DNA from: Sisyra terminalis
Lineage: Eukaryota; Arthropoda; Insecta; Neuroptera; Sisyridae
Length of the DNA stretch: 64,000 nucleotides
Reading direction: 5' to 3'
Assembly (NCBI GenBank): GCA_958496175.1
Contig: OY292276.1
Coordinates: forward strand, 54,573,080-54,637,079
Shown here: piece after piece, positions 35,776 to 47,614 of the stretch
Numbering within the stretch: position 1 is the first letter of the stretch
Layout: each line of letters begins with the position of its first letter
Made by a program: the position numbers and the translations under genes
The notes under the pieces: model-generated
Databases searched by the model: none
What the model was told of the DNA's origin: nothing
The model's input: only the letters and a program-made list of their open reading frames with translations

Positions 35776-36190
35776 TATTGGGAAGGTTTGAGCCCTTAAT
35801 ATTAATATTAAGAGGTCTATCATCTTTAATTTCAGTTTTTTATTTGTGCTTTAATTTTTGCGTCAATGCTATAAAACTATCAAGGTACAAAAATTCATCT
35901 GTACATATATTTATAGAAAATTAAATTCCCTACAAAAAACGTCACTTTGGAAATTTTTGCCAGACATGCCGTTTCCGAATAATCAATCTTTAAACTTTGA
36001 TATAATTTTTAGATTTATCTTCTTTATTTTGGAATTTTGTAACTAACGAACTAATAAATATATAGAAATGATATAGATTCTTGAAAGGAATTTAATGTTG
36101 TACAAAAAAGGTCTCTTAATATTTTTATATAAAATCACTTTTTCAAAAGTTATTCACTATTAAAGTTGAATGAAATATTAAATTATTGTT
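35776..36190. repeat. Degenerate fragment of a palindromic-element arm
   Basis: TTTGAGCCCTTAATATTAATATTAAGAGG near 35787 (quoted here only as a landmark of the arm start), then CCTACAAAAAACGTC, matches the arm layout of the elements at 2.2, 29.0 and 42.0 kb. No inverted partner is found nearby. Confidence 0.55.
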
Positions 36191-36199
36191 TTTTTTCGG

Positions 36200-37850
36200 T
36201 TTTGAACCAATTTTCTTTCACTCAGTGGGACAAATATTTAGGGGACAGATATTTGAGGGCATTATGGAAAATAATACCCCCTTTCCAATGCATTTCTAAT
36301 AGGTGACCCTTGACCACGGGAATTATGAATTAAAACGCCCGTATAACGCCCTCTAATATATATAATGTATTATAGTAGGCATTAAAGATTTAATCACCAT
36401 AGTCTAGAATAATAGCTAAATAAATAAATAAAAATTTTAAAACCATTAAAAAAATATTCAGTGGATCTTTCATCAAATTGCAATTGTACTGTGATTATTT
36501 GGAAAAACTGTTTTTCATACTTGTATTAAAAGACTCCATATTGGAATGATTAAATAAAAAGCATAGTTTTTATTTATTTCGAGTCCTTAGAAAAAACAAT
36601 TGAGATCGATTTTAATGGTATAAAAATATTTTCTTTGGCGGAAAATTTAAAAACTTTGTTAATTATTATTTTTCTTATGATAATCGCTCAATGATTTGTG
36701 TATATCTCGGTTTCAATAAATGGACAATATAGTCACACAAGACCCATAAGCGTACCCATTTTATTTTTGGGTAAAATATAAGTTTTTCAAAACTAAAAAT
36801 GGGTATGGAAACGTGAAAACTGCTTTTTTTAGCATTAAACGAATACATGCTATAAATTGATTTGATGTAACCAACCACTAATTAATGAATTGATAAAATG
36901 CACCAAGAAAATCATATGCAAATATTTGTGTACCCATAATACAGTGGATATTTACATTGTGCATACATTACACATACATTTAATTTCAGAGACACGTGGA
37001 AAATACACAATTTATTTTTATTGGTAACAAATATTATCTTCATCGATTCCTCCTTTCAATTGACTACTTTTATTATTTATTTTTTTTCCTATTCATATGT
37101 ACTGGATACATAATACATATATGGAATAATAGGAATCTTCCTACAGATAACCACAAAGTTCAACGAACGTAAAAAAAGAATTCCACTACAATTTAATGTT
37201 TGTCGTCATAAAATTCCCATATAGAAAAGTCTGATTGCCAACATTTAACTCTGCACGGTATATGGAAAAACACTTCCGGATTTGTCGAAATATGGGCAAA
37301 TTATAAATAGTTGGAACATTTTTTTTAATTTTAATTGCGAAATATCATATTTCAGCATCTTTTAATTTATTTCAACCTATTTTGGTAAGACATTGGATAT
37401 TAATCCCAAAAACAGTTGTCGTATGGAACTTTAATTTTTTAAGGAATGGTATAGCATCTCCTTATGCACCCCATTATTTGATCACAAACGATGGAACTAC
37501 AACTTGAATTTAACGTGTTTGAAATATACAGAAGTTTTGATTTTTTTTAATTAATTTATAATTTTTTGCTTAAATCTTTCTAGCCTAATTAAATTGTCAA
37601 TAATTTATGGCAATACGGCAATGATATCTGTGTACCTACTAATAGAAATTGCGTTGGATTCTGGTAAGCTTTAAACGTAAACTTACGCTCTTTTGTGTTC
37701 TAAAGTAAAAGAATTTTGGTAGATCGATAACCGAACTACGAAACCCTGAAAAAGTATCAAATTTGAGCAAATTTATCAATGATTATAAGCGATATACTCG
37801 TAATTATAAGTATAAGCAATGATTTATTTTAGGCAAGTGTGATATTTTTC
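36200..37850. other. Intergenic, no gene recognised
   Basis: AT-rich sequence with no supported features. Confidence 0.45.
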
Positions 37851-37853
37851 TAT

Positions 37854-39427
37854 TATTATAAAGACGAAAGATTTGATTGTTTGTTTGCTTTGAATAGGCT
37901 CCAAAACTACTTGACCGATTTGAAAAATTCTTTCAATGTTGGGAAGCTACACTATTTCCGGTGAACATAGACTATATTGAATTTTCAAAAAAATTATGGA
38001 TCCATACTAAAACTCCAATAATGTGTGAAAAAATTACCAAAAAACTTTCTTACATCGCGTGCGCTGATAATTCAACTAAAGAACGGAACAACCGAATTTA
38101 ATAAAACTTTTTATAAAGATACAACATAATTACCCACACACGTTAGGCTACTTATCATTCCTTAAAAATAATAAGGGAATGTATCCCTAACGTAAAAACT
38201 GAGGGACGAAAAAAAAATTTACTTTAGATAGGCGAGTTATATATCATTGGAAAGGTATTTAAAAGTTAAAAAATGATCTGTATTAATCTTTTTAGTTGAA
38301 CTAATAAAAAGCATAGTAATTTAATTTAAAGTTCAAAAAATTACCTTTTTGAAATATAAATGTTTTTATAGATAATAATCTGACAGTAAACATTTTCTTT
38401 ACGTAATTGTTGTAAATAGATCCTTAGAGTTGCTCAGTAAGGAAATATTAACGAAAAAAATGTAATAGTAGTAATAATAATAAAAATAGTAATAAAGCTT
38501 AAAGTAAATACGTTTTTAAAACCGTGCATATATAAAATAATGTATTTATATACCCCCTCTGACTGATGAAATTTTAATTATCCGTGTATTCCATATATAA
38601 AATAGGCATGTGATAAGTTTTTTATTTGGAAATTCCTACCCTAACAGACAAGGGTAGATTCAGGATTTTTTTTTTGGAAGGGGCACAATATCTTTTATTT
38701 GCAAGTGCATGAAAGGGATCATGAAAAAAATTCGCAATTCCATCCAGAAATCATCATAATGATAAATAATAAATAATCATATCATCATAATGATAAAAGA
38801 AATTTAAAATCTTCTTCCAGAGCAAAAGGCATACGCCAAATCGTGTATGGTGAACTCTTGACTATCCAATATGGTTTAATTATATAGTTGAAATTCAGAT
38901 ATTTTAATAAAAAGTTTAAAGATCCATAATGGTAATACATGATTATGGAAGAACTGGGTTTCGTGCAATTGTACAAATTTCAATTTCGCGGTTGTGTTGT
39001 GCAGTGCAATAGTGTAATAATTTTTGGAAAAAGGTTCATTCGGGAATGGAAACAGTGAGATGGGGTTATTTTGATGCGAGTATTTTGATAACTTTCGACT
39101 TTTTTTAATTATAAGTAAGACCGAATTTATTGAACTTGGCGATATTTTTTATTTATGTATAGATGCTGATTGATTTACCGATTATTTGGTTCTCGGTAGG
39201 TATACCTACCGTAGGTATACGCAATTGAACATACTCTTTTTAGATATTTATAAATATTTTTTGAAAATTAATTAATTATTTAATAGAACTATTTTATTCT
39301 TTGCAACAGTTTATTAAATGTGTCTTTTGCAAAAGTGTGAAGTGTTTTTAAGTATGATTATATTTTTCGTAAAAAAAATAAGAAAAATAAAATACGTTAC
39401 GCAGGCGAAGTCGCGGGAGTCAGCTAG
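37854..39427 (+). mobile_element. Helitron-like element, copy B, with an insertion of about 1 kb
   Basis: The 5' part (37854-38050) and 3' part (about 39110-39427) match copy A at 21741-22676, including the GGTAGGTATACCTACC hairpin (39197-39212) and a 3' end GTCGCGGGAGTCAGCTAG followed by T. The middle (about 38050-39110) is unrelated and holds a 5' fragment of a hAT-like MITE at about 38650-38755. Confidence 0.6.
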
Positions 39428-39456
39428 TATTTCATAAATGCATAAGTACACATAAC

Positions 39457-39725
39457 CAAAGGCGAATTCAGGTTTTTTTTCTGGGAGCGGGGGGCACAAT
39501 ATCATCTTTCATTTGCAAGAGCGTGAAAGGGATCACGAAAAAAACTCGCAATTCCAGCCAGAAATAGATTAGAGTTTCACTAATGTTCTTTTTGTTATTT
39601 TATTCATACATTTTCACAAGTTTAATAATTTGATTTGCTCCTAAGTATGTACTGTTATGGAATTTCCACAGTACACAAATATTCCCTGGGGGGGGGCACG
39701 TGGTCCCCCCCTAAATCCGCCCTTG
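39457..39725. mobile_element. 269-bp hAT-like MITE with 8-bp target duplication
   Basis: The ends are CAAAGGCGAATTCAGG and TAAATCCGCCCTTG. CACATAAC flanks both sides (39449-39456 and 39726-39733). A 5' fragment of a sister copy begins CAAGGGTAGATTCAGG at about 38650. Confidence 0.88.
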
Positions 39726-39733
39726 CACATAAC

Positions 39734-40780
39734 CACATATGATTTTTTCGTATACTTAGTGCAACATATAATGTGACCTAATTTAATCTACTAATACATA
39801 ATTTTCATTGCAGACCATTATAATTAGAAATTACAATTAAAAGTTTCGATTGCTATTATTGAACAAATGGATATGAAAGTTTCCAAAAATATATATTATC
39901 AATGTAGTAAAGTCCATATTGTAAGCAGAAGCTATTACAACACAAACGACGAGTGCACATTTTCGCATGTTTTCATTATCTATAACAACGTGAAAGTGTG
40001 CTATTGAACGTGACTAAGACTATATGGAAGAAAATTCCCTAGTTTTCCACAAGAAAACCAGATAAAACAAAAGCATAACACGAAAAAGGAATCCCACCTG
40101 CCGGGTCAACAACTCTGTCAAGTGTATTTAAACTCGTAATCGAAGTTTAGTGTCAAAACGGTGTTAAAAATCTGTCGTCATATTCGAACCAGTTGCAATG
40201 CTCTGCAGTACAATGTTCAATTAAAAAGTAGTCTGGTGCGGGGATCGACCCACTGCGCGGGGATCGGTTCACGTGTATGTAGGAATATTATGTTAAAAAC
40301 GTTGTAATTTATGTGTATCTAGAAGAAAACGTGTCTCAAAGTTACAGGCTAGGAGGGTCTGGCCTAGGGGATGATATTGACGCCACATCGGAGACAAGAA
40401 TCGTGAGGGTTGGAAAAGTTTAAAGTGACTGCCGATATTTTTGCCACGTGTTTCCACTCGCATTAAAAGTCAGTCGACAACAATTGATAACGAAATTTAA
40501 TCATGTTTTGTTTTGGCTTTGAGCTTTTGCGCTTTTTTTCGAAATGAAAAAACGTGTTTGCATTCGATGCAGTTGGGATTTGATACAAACTAACGATGTA
40601 GTCTTTGAGTACCATAATGAGCATATGTATTACTTCAAATATGTTATCCTTTTAGGATTTTTTTGGTTTTTAAGCAGCACTGGTCGAATGATTATTTTTT
40701 TTAGCTCTGATTTTGTGTGTGCTATCACCCCAACATGTTAGTAGTTCAAATTCATCATTATTTTAATTTCATTGTTTTTA
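39734..40780. other. Intergenic, no gene recognised
   Basis: Somewhat GC-richer at about 40080-40450 but with no frame that can be supported. Confidence 0.4.
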
Positions 40781-40789
40781 GTTTTCCGA

Positions 40790-41960
40790 TGGTGGCCATA
40801 TTAGTTTTACTAGGCGCAGACATTTTTGCACTTTTAAGGGTTTGCGGAAACTTGATTATCTCAGGCCCTATTTGTCTTATCAAAATAAAACTAAAAGCAG
40901 TGGGTTCATGAAACTATAAGCTAAAAGGTTGTAACAACACGTTTTCACCTAAATGTAATTCTAAGGGGTGAAATTTCAGCCTAAATTTTTAGCTCTCATT
41001 TGTAAAAACTCCAATTTTCACGGAATGATTGTGAAGAAAGGGAAAGAGTCTACACGTTTAAACTTTTTTTACAAACAATTAGATACTAGTTGTATCCAAA
41101 AACAAAATTTGAAGTCTGAGACTTTAAGCCTTTTTAAAATAAAAAATAACAAAATTTGGAAATTTTCTAAATTTGTAATTTTCTGAGCTCAATATCTCTG
41201 GTGGGGGACCAGATAAAAATCTGAAATACCACCTTATTATAGTACTGTATGATAGAATTATGCACCTAAAATTTGGAGTTTGAGATTTGCCTAGGAACAA
41301 AGGTATTGCAAGCACAAAATGACAAAATAATGCATACTTCAGTAGGTGAATATGATGTATTTAACCATTTAATATGTGACATATACTTGGCAAAAAGGGC
41401 ACTTTACACAAAACAACATATACTCTGGGCTAACTGTTATTCATATCTTAAATTTAAAACACATACTTCTTTCTGAAAGCTATTAATATATGTACGTACC
41501 CTTAATTGACTTGCCCAATTAACGTAATTCACTGATAGTATATAATAGAGAGAAAGCTCAGTTAACGTAAAAGAAAATATTGCATATAAGTTTTCATTTT
41601 CTTAGCAAAGATGTAAGACATTAAGAAAACCGAAACTTTAGAATACTTGGACTTTAGTATTTGCACTATATACAGAATACATGGTAATAAGTACTTTGTT
41701 TGAAGGCTAATTAAAAATTTGATATATACTCTGAAAATATTTCAATCAAAGAATCATACAAACTTTGGTTTTGGCTTTCAACAGTGATAAATTAACGCCT
41801 AGGCCCGTGAGACTTGGGCCTAGGGCGGCACGATTTCAGGGGCGGCAAAATTTTAAAAGCGAAGAATTAATAAAATATCTTTAGTAAAGACTAATAAATA
41901 TTTTTTTTTAATAATTTACTTTCCAATTTATCACATCACATTTTTCAATTGCTAAATCTA
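40790..41960. mobile_element. Two reversed fragments of the 23.1-24.8 kb hAT-like family
   Basis: 40790-41660 matches the inner part of 23690-24430 in reverse. 41782-41960 matches the 24590-24803 end in reverse, starting CAGTGATAAATTAACGCC. The terminal piece lies downstream of the inner piece, so they come from two copies or a rearranged one. Confidence 0.7.
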
Positions 41961-41979
41961 TATCTCGAGAAATATCGAT

Positions 41980-42430
41980 CTTAGCAATTTGGTTTTTTGA
42001 AACTTTTTTGTAGGAAATTAAATTTCCTATAAATTTGATATTAACATTTTTTCTGTAGGTCTTGTAATTCATAAATAACTGAGAGAAAAACGAGAAATCT
42101 ATGAAAAATCAAGGCTTAGTGACCCGTACTACCTCGCCCGTGTAAATTACGATTTTGCCGCAATAGGCACTTTTGTAGAGCATACAATTGTAAAAAAATC
42201 CCAACTTTGAGCGAGGCGATACCATAAAATGTCGCTGAGCTATAAAAATTTAAAAAAAAAAATCAAAGTTTTCGTGTATTTTAAATGGAAAATATTCAAA
42301 CGCTGTGAGCGAGTACTTAATATTAATATTAAGAGCTCAAACTTTCAGGGAATTTTTTTTGAAGTATTTCCAACAAAATTTCGGCATGGGAGCAAAAAAA
42401 ATAATAGTCCCAGAAAAAAAAACACCCTAG
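41980..42430. repeat. Half copy of the 29.0-29.8 kb palindromic element
   Basis: Ends ACACCCTAG near 42430 and contains GGCACTTTTGTAGAG and TTAATATTAATATTAAGAGC as in the right arm of 29023-29829. It has no left partner and so is not a fold-back any more. Confidence 0.7.
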
Positions 42431-42892
42431 TATGAATACATAATTTTAGACCAAAAATTTAAATTTATTTTACTTTGAATAAATCACACTTTACAATGAT
42501 AAATTTGGTTTTATTAAAACGTATTTTGACATTCATTTTTTAAATGTTAATTAATCTTCCAATCCCAAAAAAAAAAAAATTAAAGACCGCATTTTACAGT
42601 TTAAATATTTTAAAAGCAAATTTCTACAGCAATCAATAGATTTGATTTTGGATTAAAGCTTTCACGGGAAAGCTTTTTAACGTGCTTTTGCCGAAAAAAA
42701 AGGAACTAGCAGTTAGTGTTTTGTTGTAACAAATTGTTCATTTTGATGACTCAATCGTTTTGTTTTATTTCACAAGTGGTTGCAATTACAGTTTTGCAAT
42801 TGTTTTCAACAACACATGTTTTAAATGAACAGAAATCGCAAGCCAACGTGAAAGCGCAAATAATAACACCAATAAGCGTAACAATGATCATG

Positions 42893-42902
42893 GCGCATGC
42901 GC
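42893..42902. promoter_or_regulatory. NRF-1/Ewg-type palindromic site
   Basis: GCGCATGCGC lies 41 bp upstream of the TATA box of the 43.1 kb gene. Such palindromes bind NRF-1 and its fly counterpart Ewg; binding here is inference. Confidence 0.5.
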
Positions 42903-42942
42903 GCCATCCGAAAGCTCATTGAACACGCATTGCCTACGGAGC

Positions 42943-42978
42943 TATAAAACTGATGTGTACTTGTGCGAAAGCTCAGTT
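42943..42978 (+). promoter_or_regulatory. Core promoter: TATA box and initiator
   Basis: TATAAAA lies at 42943-42949 and the arthropod initiator TCAGTT at 42973-42978, which places the start A at 42975, 32 bp from the TATA. This implies a 5' leader of about 140 nt to the ATG at 43116. Confidence 0.8.
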
Positions 42979-43115
42979 GTCACTTTGGAACGCTAAAGCC
43001 TCTACTACTGCTCTCTAAACGTATACCAGAACAGTTTCAAAAGTTTCTCAACAACAATTAAAGTTGTGAAGTTGTGAAATTTCCAGTGAAGTGATTTAAA
43101 AGAAAATTAAATAAA

Positions 43116-43889
43116 ATGGATGACAACGAATCATCGAATTCTGTGCTTTTGGTCACATTACAAGCTCCGTCTAGTCGATCAACGTCGCCGATGACTCCTT
43201 CGCCGTCGCGAGATCTTCGTGGTGTTCGATTGTTTCGAATGATTAGCCGCAAGTTGGGACGACGATTTTCACATGAAGAAGCCAATAGTTATGCGGGTGA
43301 AGATGATAGTCGGTCGTCCAGTACTGATTCTTGTTCGTCGACTTCGGTGCGACGGACGTCGCGGTCCAGCAAAAATAGCCATCAGGGTCACTTTAACAAC
43401 AGTTGTTCGTCGTCTGGAACATCCGATTTTCGATCGAATTCACCACACCACCTGTCGAGCAGCAGCAGCGAAACTGGTAGTGATACCCACGATAAAGATT
43501 GCGAAGACGATGACGATGATGACGACGAAGACGACGTCGACGACGAGGAAGCACCTCGAAATTCCTCCGGCTACCGCCGAAGACACCATCACTCAACAAC
43601 TGCAGCAAGTTTTCGCAAAGTTTTCGCGAGTTTAACGTTAAACACCCGATCGCATAGTTGCAGTGATAACAATACGAACAACAACCATAACAATAATAAC
43701 AATAACAAAAAAGACTCAACAAAAAGGCGTTCAAAAAAACCAGCGCCCAAAAGGATCCTGCGACCACCTGTCACTTATATGTATGTGCGAGGTCTTTCGG
43801 GTCTACCAACGCAACGGGTCCCGCGTTCCAGCCAACGCAACATCTACGCCAACACCCAGAACTTCTGCTACTGTGGTCGCGATTATTAA
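43116..43889 (+). CDS. Unrecognised 257-aa low-complexity protein, single exon
   Basis: An uninterrupted frame runs from ATG 43116 (context AAATAAAATGG) to TAA at 43887-43889. It has a Ser/Pro start; RLFRMISRKLGRRFS (about 38-52), a basic amphipathic patch; long Ser-rich stretches (66-118); an acidic Asp/Glu run (129-145); RRRHHH (154-159); SFRKVFASLTLNTRSHSCS (165-183); an Asn run (184-197); a Lys/Arg patch (198-213); and an apparently structured tail RPPVTYMYVRGLSGLPTQRV, ending NFCYCGRDY. There is no signal peptide or membrane segment, so it is probably nuclear or cytoplasmic. Codon use is GC-richer than the flanks. The TATA/initiator promoter, lack of introns and a long AU-rich 3' region with AATAAA at 44333-44338 resemble rapidly regulated genes. 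I do not recognise the family. Confidence 0.8.
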   Translation: MDDNESSNSVLLVTLQAPSSRSTSPMTPSPSRDLRGVRLFRMISRKLGRRFSHEEANSYAGEDDSRSSSTDSCSSTSVRRTSRSSKNSHQGHFNNSCSSSGTSDFRSNSPHHLSSSSSETGSDTHDKDCEDDDDDDDEDDVDDEEAPRNSSGYRRRHHHSTTAASFRKVFASLTLNTRSHSCSDNNTNNNHNNNNNNKKDSTKRRSKKPAPKRILRPPVTYMYVRGLSGLPTQRVPRSSQRNIYANTQNFCYCGRDY

Positions 43890-43915
43890 AAACTATAAAA
43901 AAAAAACTTTATTAG

Positions 43916-43963
43916 TGACGTCATTAGGAACAATCATCCACCACACGCACTAGTGATTGTTCC
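43916..43963 (+). other. 3'-UTR stem-loop beside a CRE-like palindrome
   Basis: GGAACAATCA (43927-43936) and TGATTGTTCC (43954-43963) form a perfect 10-bp stem with a 17-nt loop, 37 bases after the stop codon of the 43.1 kb gene. TGACGTCA lies just before it (43916-43923). It could be an RNA regulatory hairpin; that is inference. Confidence 0.55.
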
Positions 43964-44338
43964 AAGACTTTATCCGTCAATTAGCCATTGTTAGCAATCA
44001 AGAGCACCATTTCGTTCCTGGTTTCTTCACGTTTTCGAATGCTCAAAATTTTCCCATTAGACAACAAAAAAAAAAAATACGAACACCTCTCCCTACACTT
44101 TGTAGAAATGTGAAATTAACATACTTTCGTTTTCCTGCACCTTATTGAATTATTTAAAAAAACAATGTTCCAAATGCTCACATTACTATCGTATTAATTA
44201 CAAAACAAAACAAAAAAGAAACTCTCTTATAACAAAATGGACTGAGTATATGATAAGGAAAATTTTACGAAAATATAATTAATAATTATATCCCATATTA
44301 GTGCCTTTTGATACTTATGAAAAAAAAATAACAATAAA

Positions 44339-44950
44339 GGAAAAATACAGAAAAATTCAAAATTGATGAAAATGGAAAATAGTTTCTGTATTTTCACCTT
44401 CAAATTTATTACGTTAGTTGTAAAAAAATTAGACTTTGAGTTTGAGAATGTATGAATGTGGTTGAAATATGTGAGAATGCATGGAAAAATATGCGTATGA
44501 ATGCAATGACAATTTGTAATTAAAAACACACGAGAAAACAACAAATAGTCGAATTTAATCAAAATTATTTATAACTTAAACAATATTAATCTCTAACAAA
44601 ATATATTGAATATATAAATCATAGTACAGTTTCTAATTATTGCAATGTTATAGCAATTATTACCTATTAATTACTTGATTAAATACTACCAGATTGTCAC
44701 TTTACCTCTCTTTACCTTTACCTACTTAATTACCTAGAAATTGTTATTGCATAATTTAAAAATAAAATAAATTAAAAATTAAAAACTTATTCACAGATTT
44801 TCTTTGTAACTACCTTTACTATTTTCTTTTCAGATAGAAGTATTCAACATTATGGTTTCTCGACATTTAATAATGTCCATTATTTGTTGAATTGGTTATT
44901 ATCATTGGGTTTTAGACTAAAAAAATCAAATTTTCTTCTTTAAGATTTAT
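44339..44950. other. Intergenic, no gene recognised
   Basis: AT-rich sequence with homopolymers and no protein-like frame. Confidence 0.45.
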
Positions 44951-44960
44951 AAATGATTTT

Positions 44961-45001
44961 TGTACAACGTTTCGTCGCCTTTCGGGTCTTTATCAAGTAC
45001 T
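44961..45001 (-). ncRNA. Degenerate hammerhead ribozyme motif
   Basis: The minus strand reads TTGATAA (for CTGATGA), then GACCCGAAAGGCGAC, then GAAACGTTGTAC. The second core strand is intact; the first has two changes, so it is probably dead. Confidence 0.45.
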
Positions 45002-45604
45002 CATTAAATAATTTAGGGTAGGGTGGGGTCAGTGGCGTGCATTACATATAGGCAAAAAGACACTGCCTACCCTACATAATTCAAATAAATATTTATAATC
45101 TTGTTCTGATATCTAATTTTATTTTATTTACGAGTACTATCAAATATCAATGAAGAAAAAATCTTAACGGATATCATCTATACAGTATACAGATTATGCC
45201 AGCTCATTCGTTCGTTCAATTTCAAGTAAGCGACTGGTAATATTTGCATTGCAATGCACTAGCGCTACTGAGTCCAGCAGCGGGAAAGACACAAACTATT
45301 CGTGCCTAAATATTCATATGTGTGCACTCATAGCCATATGTGTGTCAATGTGTAAGTTCGTATAAAAACAATAATACAAACATACAATTCTACACATACG
45401 CACGCACACAACCTCATAAAAAGACACTGTCTTCTTACAACACGACAAACTACGAAAATTACCGAAGTAGCATCGTTTCTTATTCATTATCGCTACAATT
45501 ACAAGTTTGAATTTGATTGATCTTAATAATAGATTTAACGATCAGTTATCTACGTACATTGTTATTATTTAATTCTAATAAATTTTAATAATATATTATC
45601 TGTG

Positions 45605-45955
45605 TATACAATATATAGGATATATTGCGGTCCAATTTATGTAGTATAATTTAATATAATAATATATAAAAATTATACAATAAACATAAATTTGAACAGA
45701 AGTTCAAACAAAAATATTCGTGACGTATTGCCCAGATACGTATTTCGATTGCCAAGCAATCTTCTTCAGTGGTCATCAAGTAGTTTGGATCACTTCGTAA
45801 CTGCTTTGTGAGGATTCACAAAGTTTTTTGTTTGAACTTCTGTTCAAATTTATGTTTATGGTATGGTTTTTATATATTATTATATATATTAAATTATACT
45901 ACATAAATTGGACCGTAATATATCCTATATATTGCATACACAGTATAACTGTTCA
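45605..45955. mobile_element. Nested palindromic element with a hammerhead in its loop
   Basis: Inverted arms at about 45605-45715 and 45825-45950 share AACATAAATTTGAACAGAAG and its complement. It interrupts the left arm of the larger inverted repeat, whose right arm (46645-46990) is uninterrupted, so this insertion is younger. The loop carries the hammerhead at 45722-45775. Confidence 0.8.
45722..45775 (-). ncRNA. Hammerhead ribozyme motif with intact core
   Basis: On the minus strand: stem I side CCA, core CTGAAGA (fits CUGANGA), stem II GATTGC-TTG-GCAATC (6 bp, perfect), core GAAA, stem III TAC-GTA, then the cleavable TC, then TGG pairing with CCA. All invariant positions of a type I hammerhead are present. 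Hammerheads of this type are known in Penelope-like elements and retrozymes. Self-cleavage is predicted, not shown. Confidence 0.7.
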
Positions 45956-47379
45956 AAGTCAGCGAAAAAATCTTATTTTGATTAATGTATTATCTATTGT
46001 CTGTATTATTTAACTCTGACGATTATATTGTATTTCTTTAATAAAGTTTACAAAATGAATCTATCTATTGATATTTGTGGTTAAAAATATCAACATCATT
46101 GTTTACCCTATGCTGATTAGCCAACAAAATTTTAAAGTGTGAATTTTCCGAAATTTTTTTTTGCCAATCGATGGGAAATCGTTCATAGAGATTTGTGAAA
46201 GAAACCGTTTCGTTGGTGGTAAAATAATTTAGCGGTAATAAAATAAATAAGATAAATTAATTAATTAATCATTGATATAGTAAAATGTTAGGACAATAAG
46301 GTTTTAAGCAACATGCAATAACAAAAATGCGGGAAAATTTTGGAAACGGTTGTTTAAATGTAGAATTTAAAAAAAATTAAGGAAAACTAAACAGAATCCC
46401 CCCCCCCCTTCGAAAAAAAAAGCAATTTAGAAATTAATTTTTTTCCTCGAATCATGTTTTCCCAAAATTTTACAAAATAAAATAGATCAAAACATAATTA
46501 AACAGGATTCTCTCCCAAATTTTTTTATCGTTTGTGAAAATCAACTTTTCACACAAAAAATTTTTGAAAAAATATATTTATGAAATAGAACATTAAGTGT
46601 TTTTTGAAATTCGGAAAATATTTTTTCCGCATTTTACTACATCAAAGATTAATAAATTAATTTATCTTATTTATTTTATTACCGCTAAATTATTTTACCA
46701 CCAACGAAACGGTTTCTTTCACAAATCTCTATGAACGATTTCCCATCGATTGGCAAAAAAAAAAATTCGGAAAATTCACACTTTAAAATTTTGTTGGCTA
46801 ATCAGCATAGGGTAAACAATGATGTTGATATTTTTAACCACAAATATCGTAGATAGACTCATTTCGTAAACTTTATTAAAGAAATACAATATAATCGTCA
46901 GGGTTAAATAATACAGATAATAGATAATACATTATTAAAATTTATTATGATAGAATTAAATAATAACAATGTACGTAGATTACTGATCGTTTTTCGAAAA
47001 TGTTGAGGGCTAATCGGTATAGGGTTCATTATTTACTCATCATGACGACGAACTAAAACCAACATGCAGCATTTTTGATTATATTAAAGTAACTTTTAAA
47101 AATTTCTGCCTACCCTGCCTAAAATCTCTGTGCACGCTACTGGGTGGGGTGGGGTTTAAAGGTCCAATTTTACTATTCCGTATTATATTGTAAAAACCAA
47201 CCCTATTAATTTGAAATGTATAATGCTAACCAAACAAACATATATCTGGCCATGTTTAATTTAATTTTTAATGGAATCATCCATATTTACAAAACAATAT
47301 TATTTTCAAATTTTACAAAACACCGTAATGACGAAATTTCGCAATGATGAAACAATTTTTTTAAAGGAGACTTAATTCC

Positions 47380-47595
47380 ACTTATTAAGTCGTAATTTTT
47401 GTATTCCCGTGGATCAGGCACGCCAGAGTGGATTAGAACCATTATGGTCCAATTTAGTCGCAAAAATTCAATCAAAATCCAATGTTTCTTTTATGGACGT
47501 CAATATATATGGTACCGTTGCATTTTTTAATGGTTCTGATCCACGCTGGCGTGCCTGGTCTACGGGAATACCATAATTTTCTTACATAATATGGT
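47380..47595. repeat. Fold-back repeat of about 215 bp
   Basis: Arms at about 47390-47447 and 47527-47585 are inverted copies: TATTCCCGTGGATCAGGCAC and ACGGGAATAC with GGCGTGCCTGGTCTACGGGA. Divergence between the arms is about 10% by eye. Confidence 0.75.
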
Positions 47596-47614
47596 AACTT
47601 ACGATGAAGTCAAT

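Larger units (their letters stand above)
45030..47142. mobile_element. 2.1-kb non-autonomous hAT-like element containing nested palindromes
   Basis: The ends are CAGTGGCGTGCATTAC and GTGCACGCTACTG, with subterminal CTGCCTACCCTAC and its complement. The 8-bp target duplication GGTGGGGT lies at 45022-45029 and 47143-47150. Inside, a long inverted repeat has arms at about 45538-46275 and 46645-46990, and its left arm is split by a second palindrome (about 45605-45950). No transposase remains. Confidence 0.85.

Noticed and set aside
43273..43774. Overlapping frames on both strands inside the 43.1 kb gene
   Set aside because: They arise from the repetitive GC-richer coding sequence; only the 257-aa frame fits the promoter and start context.
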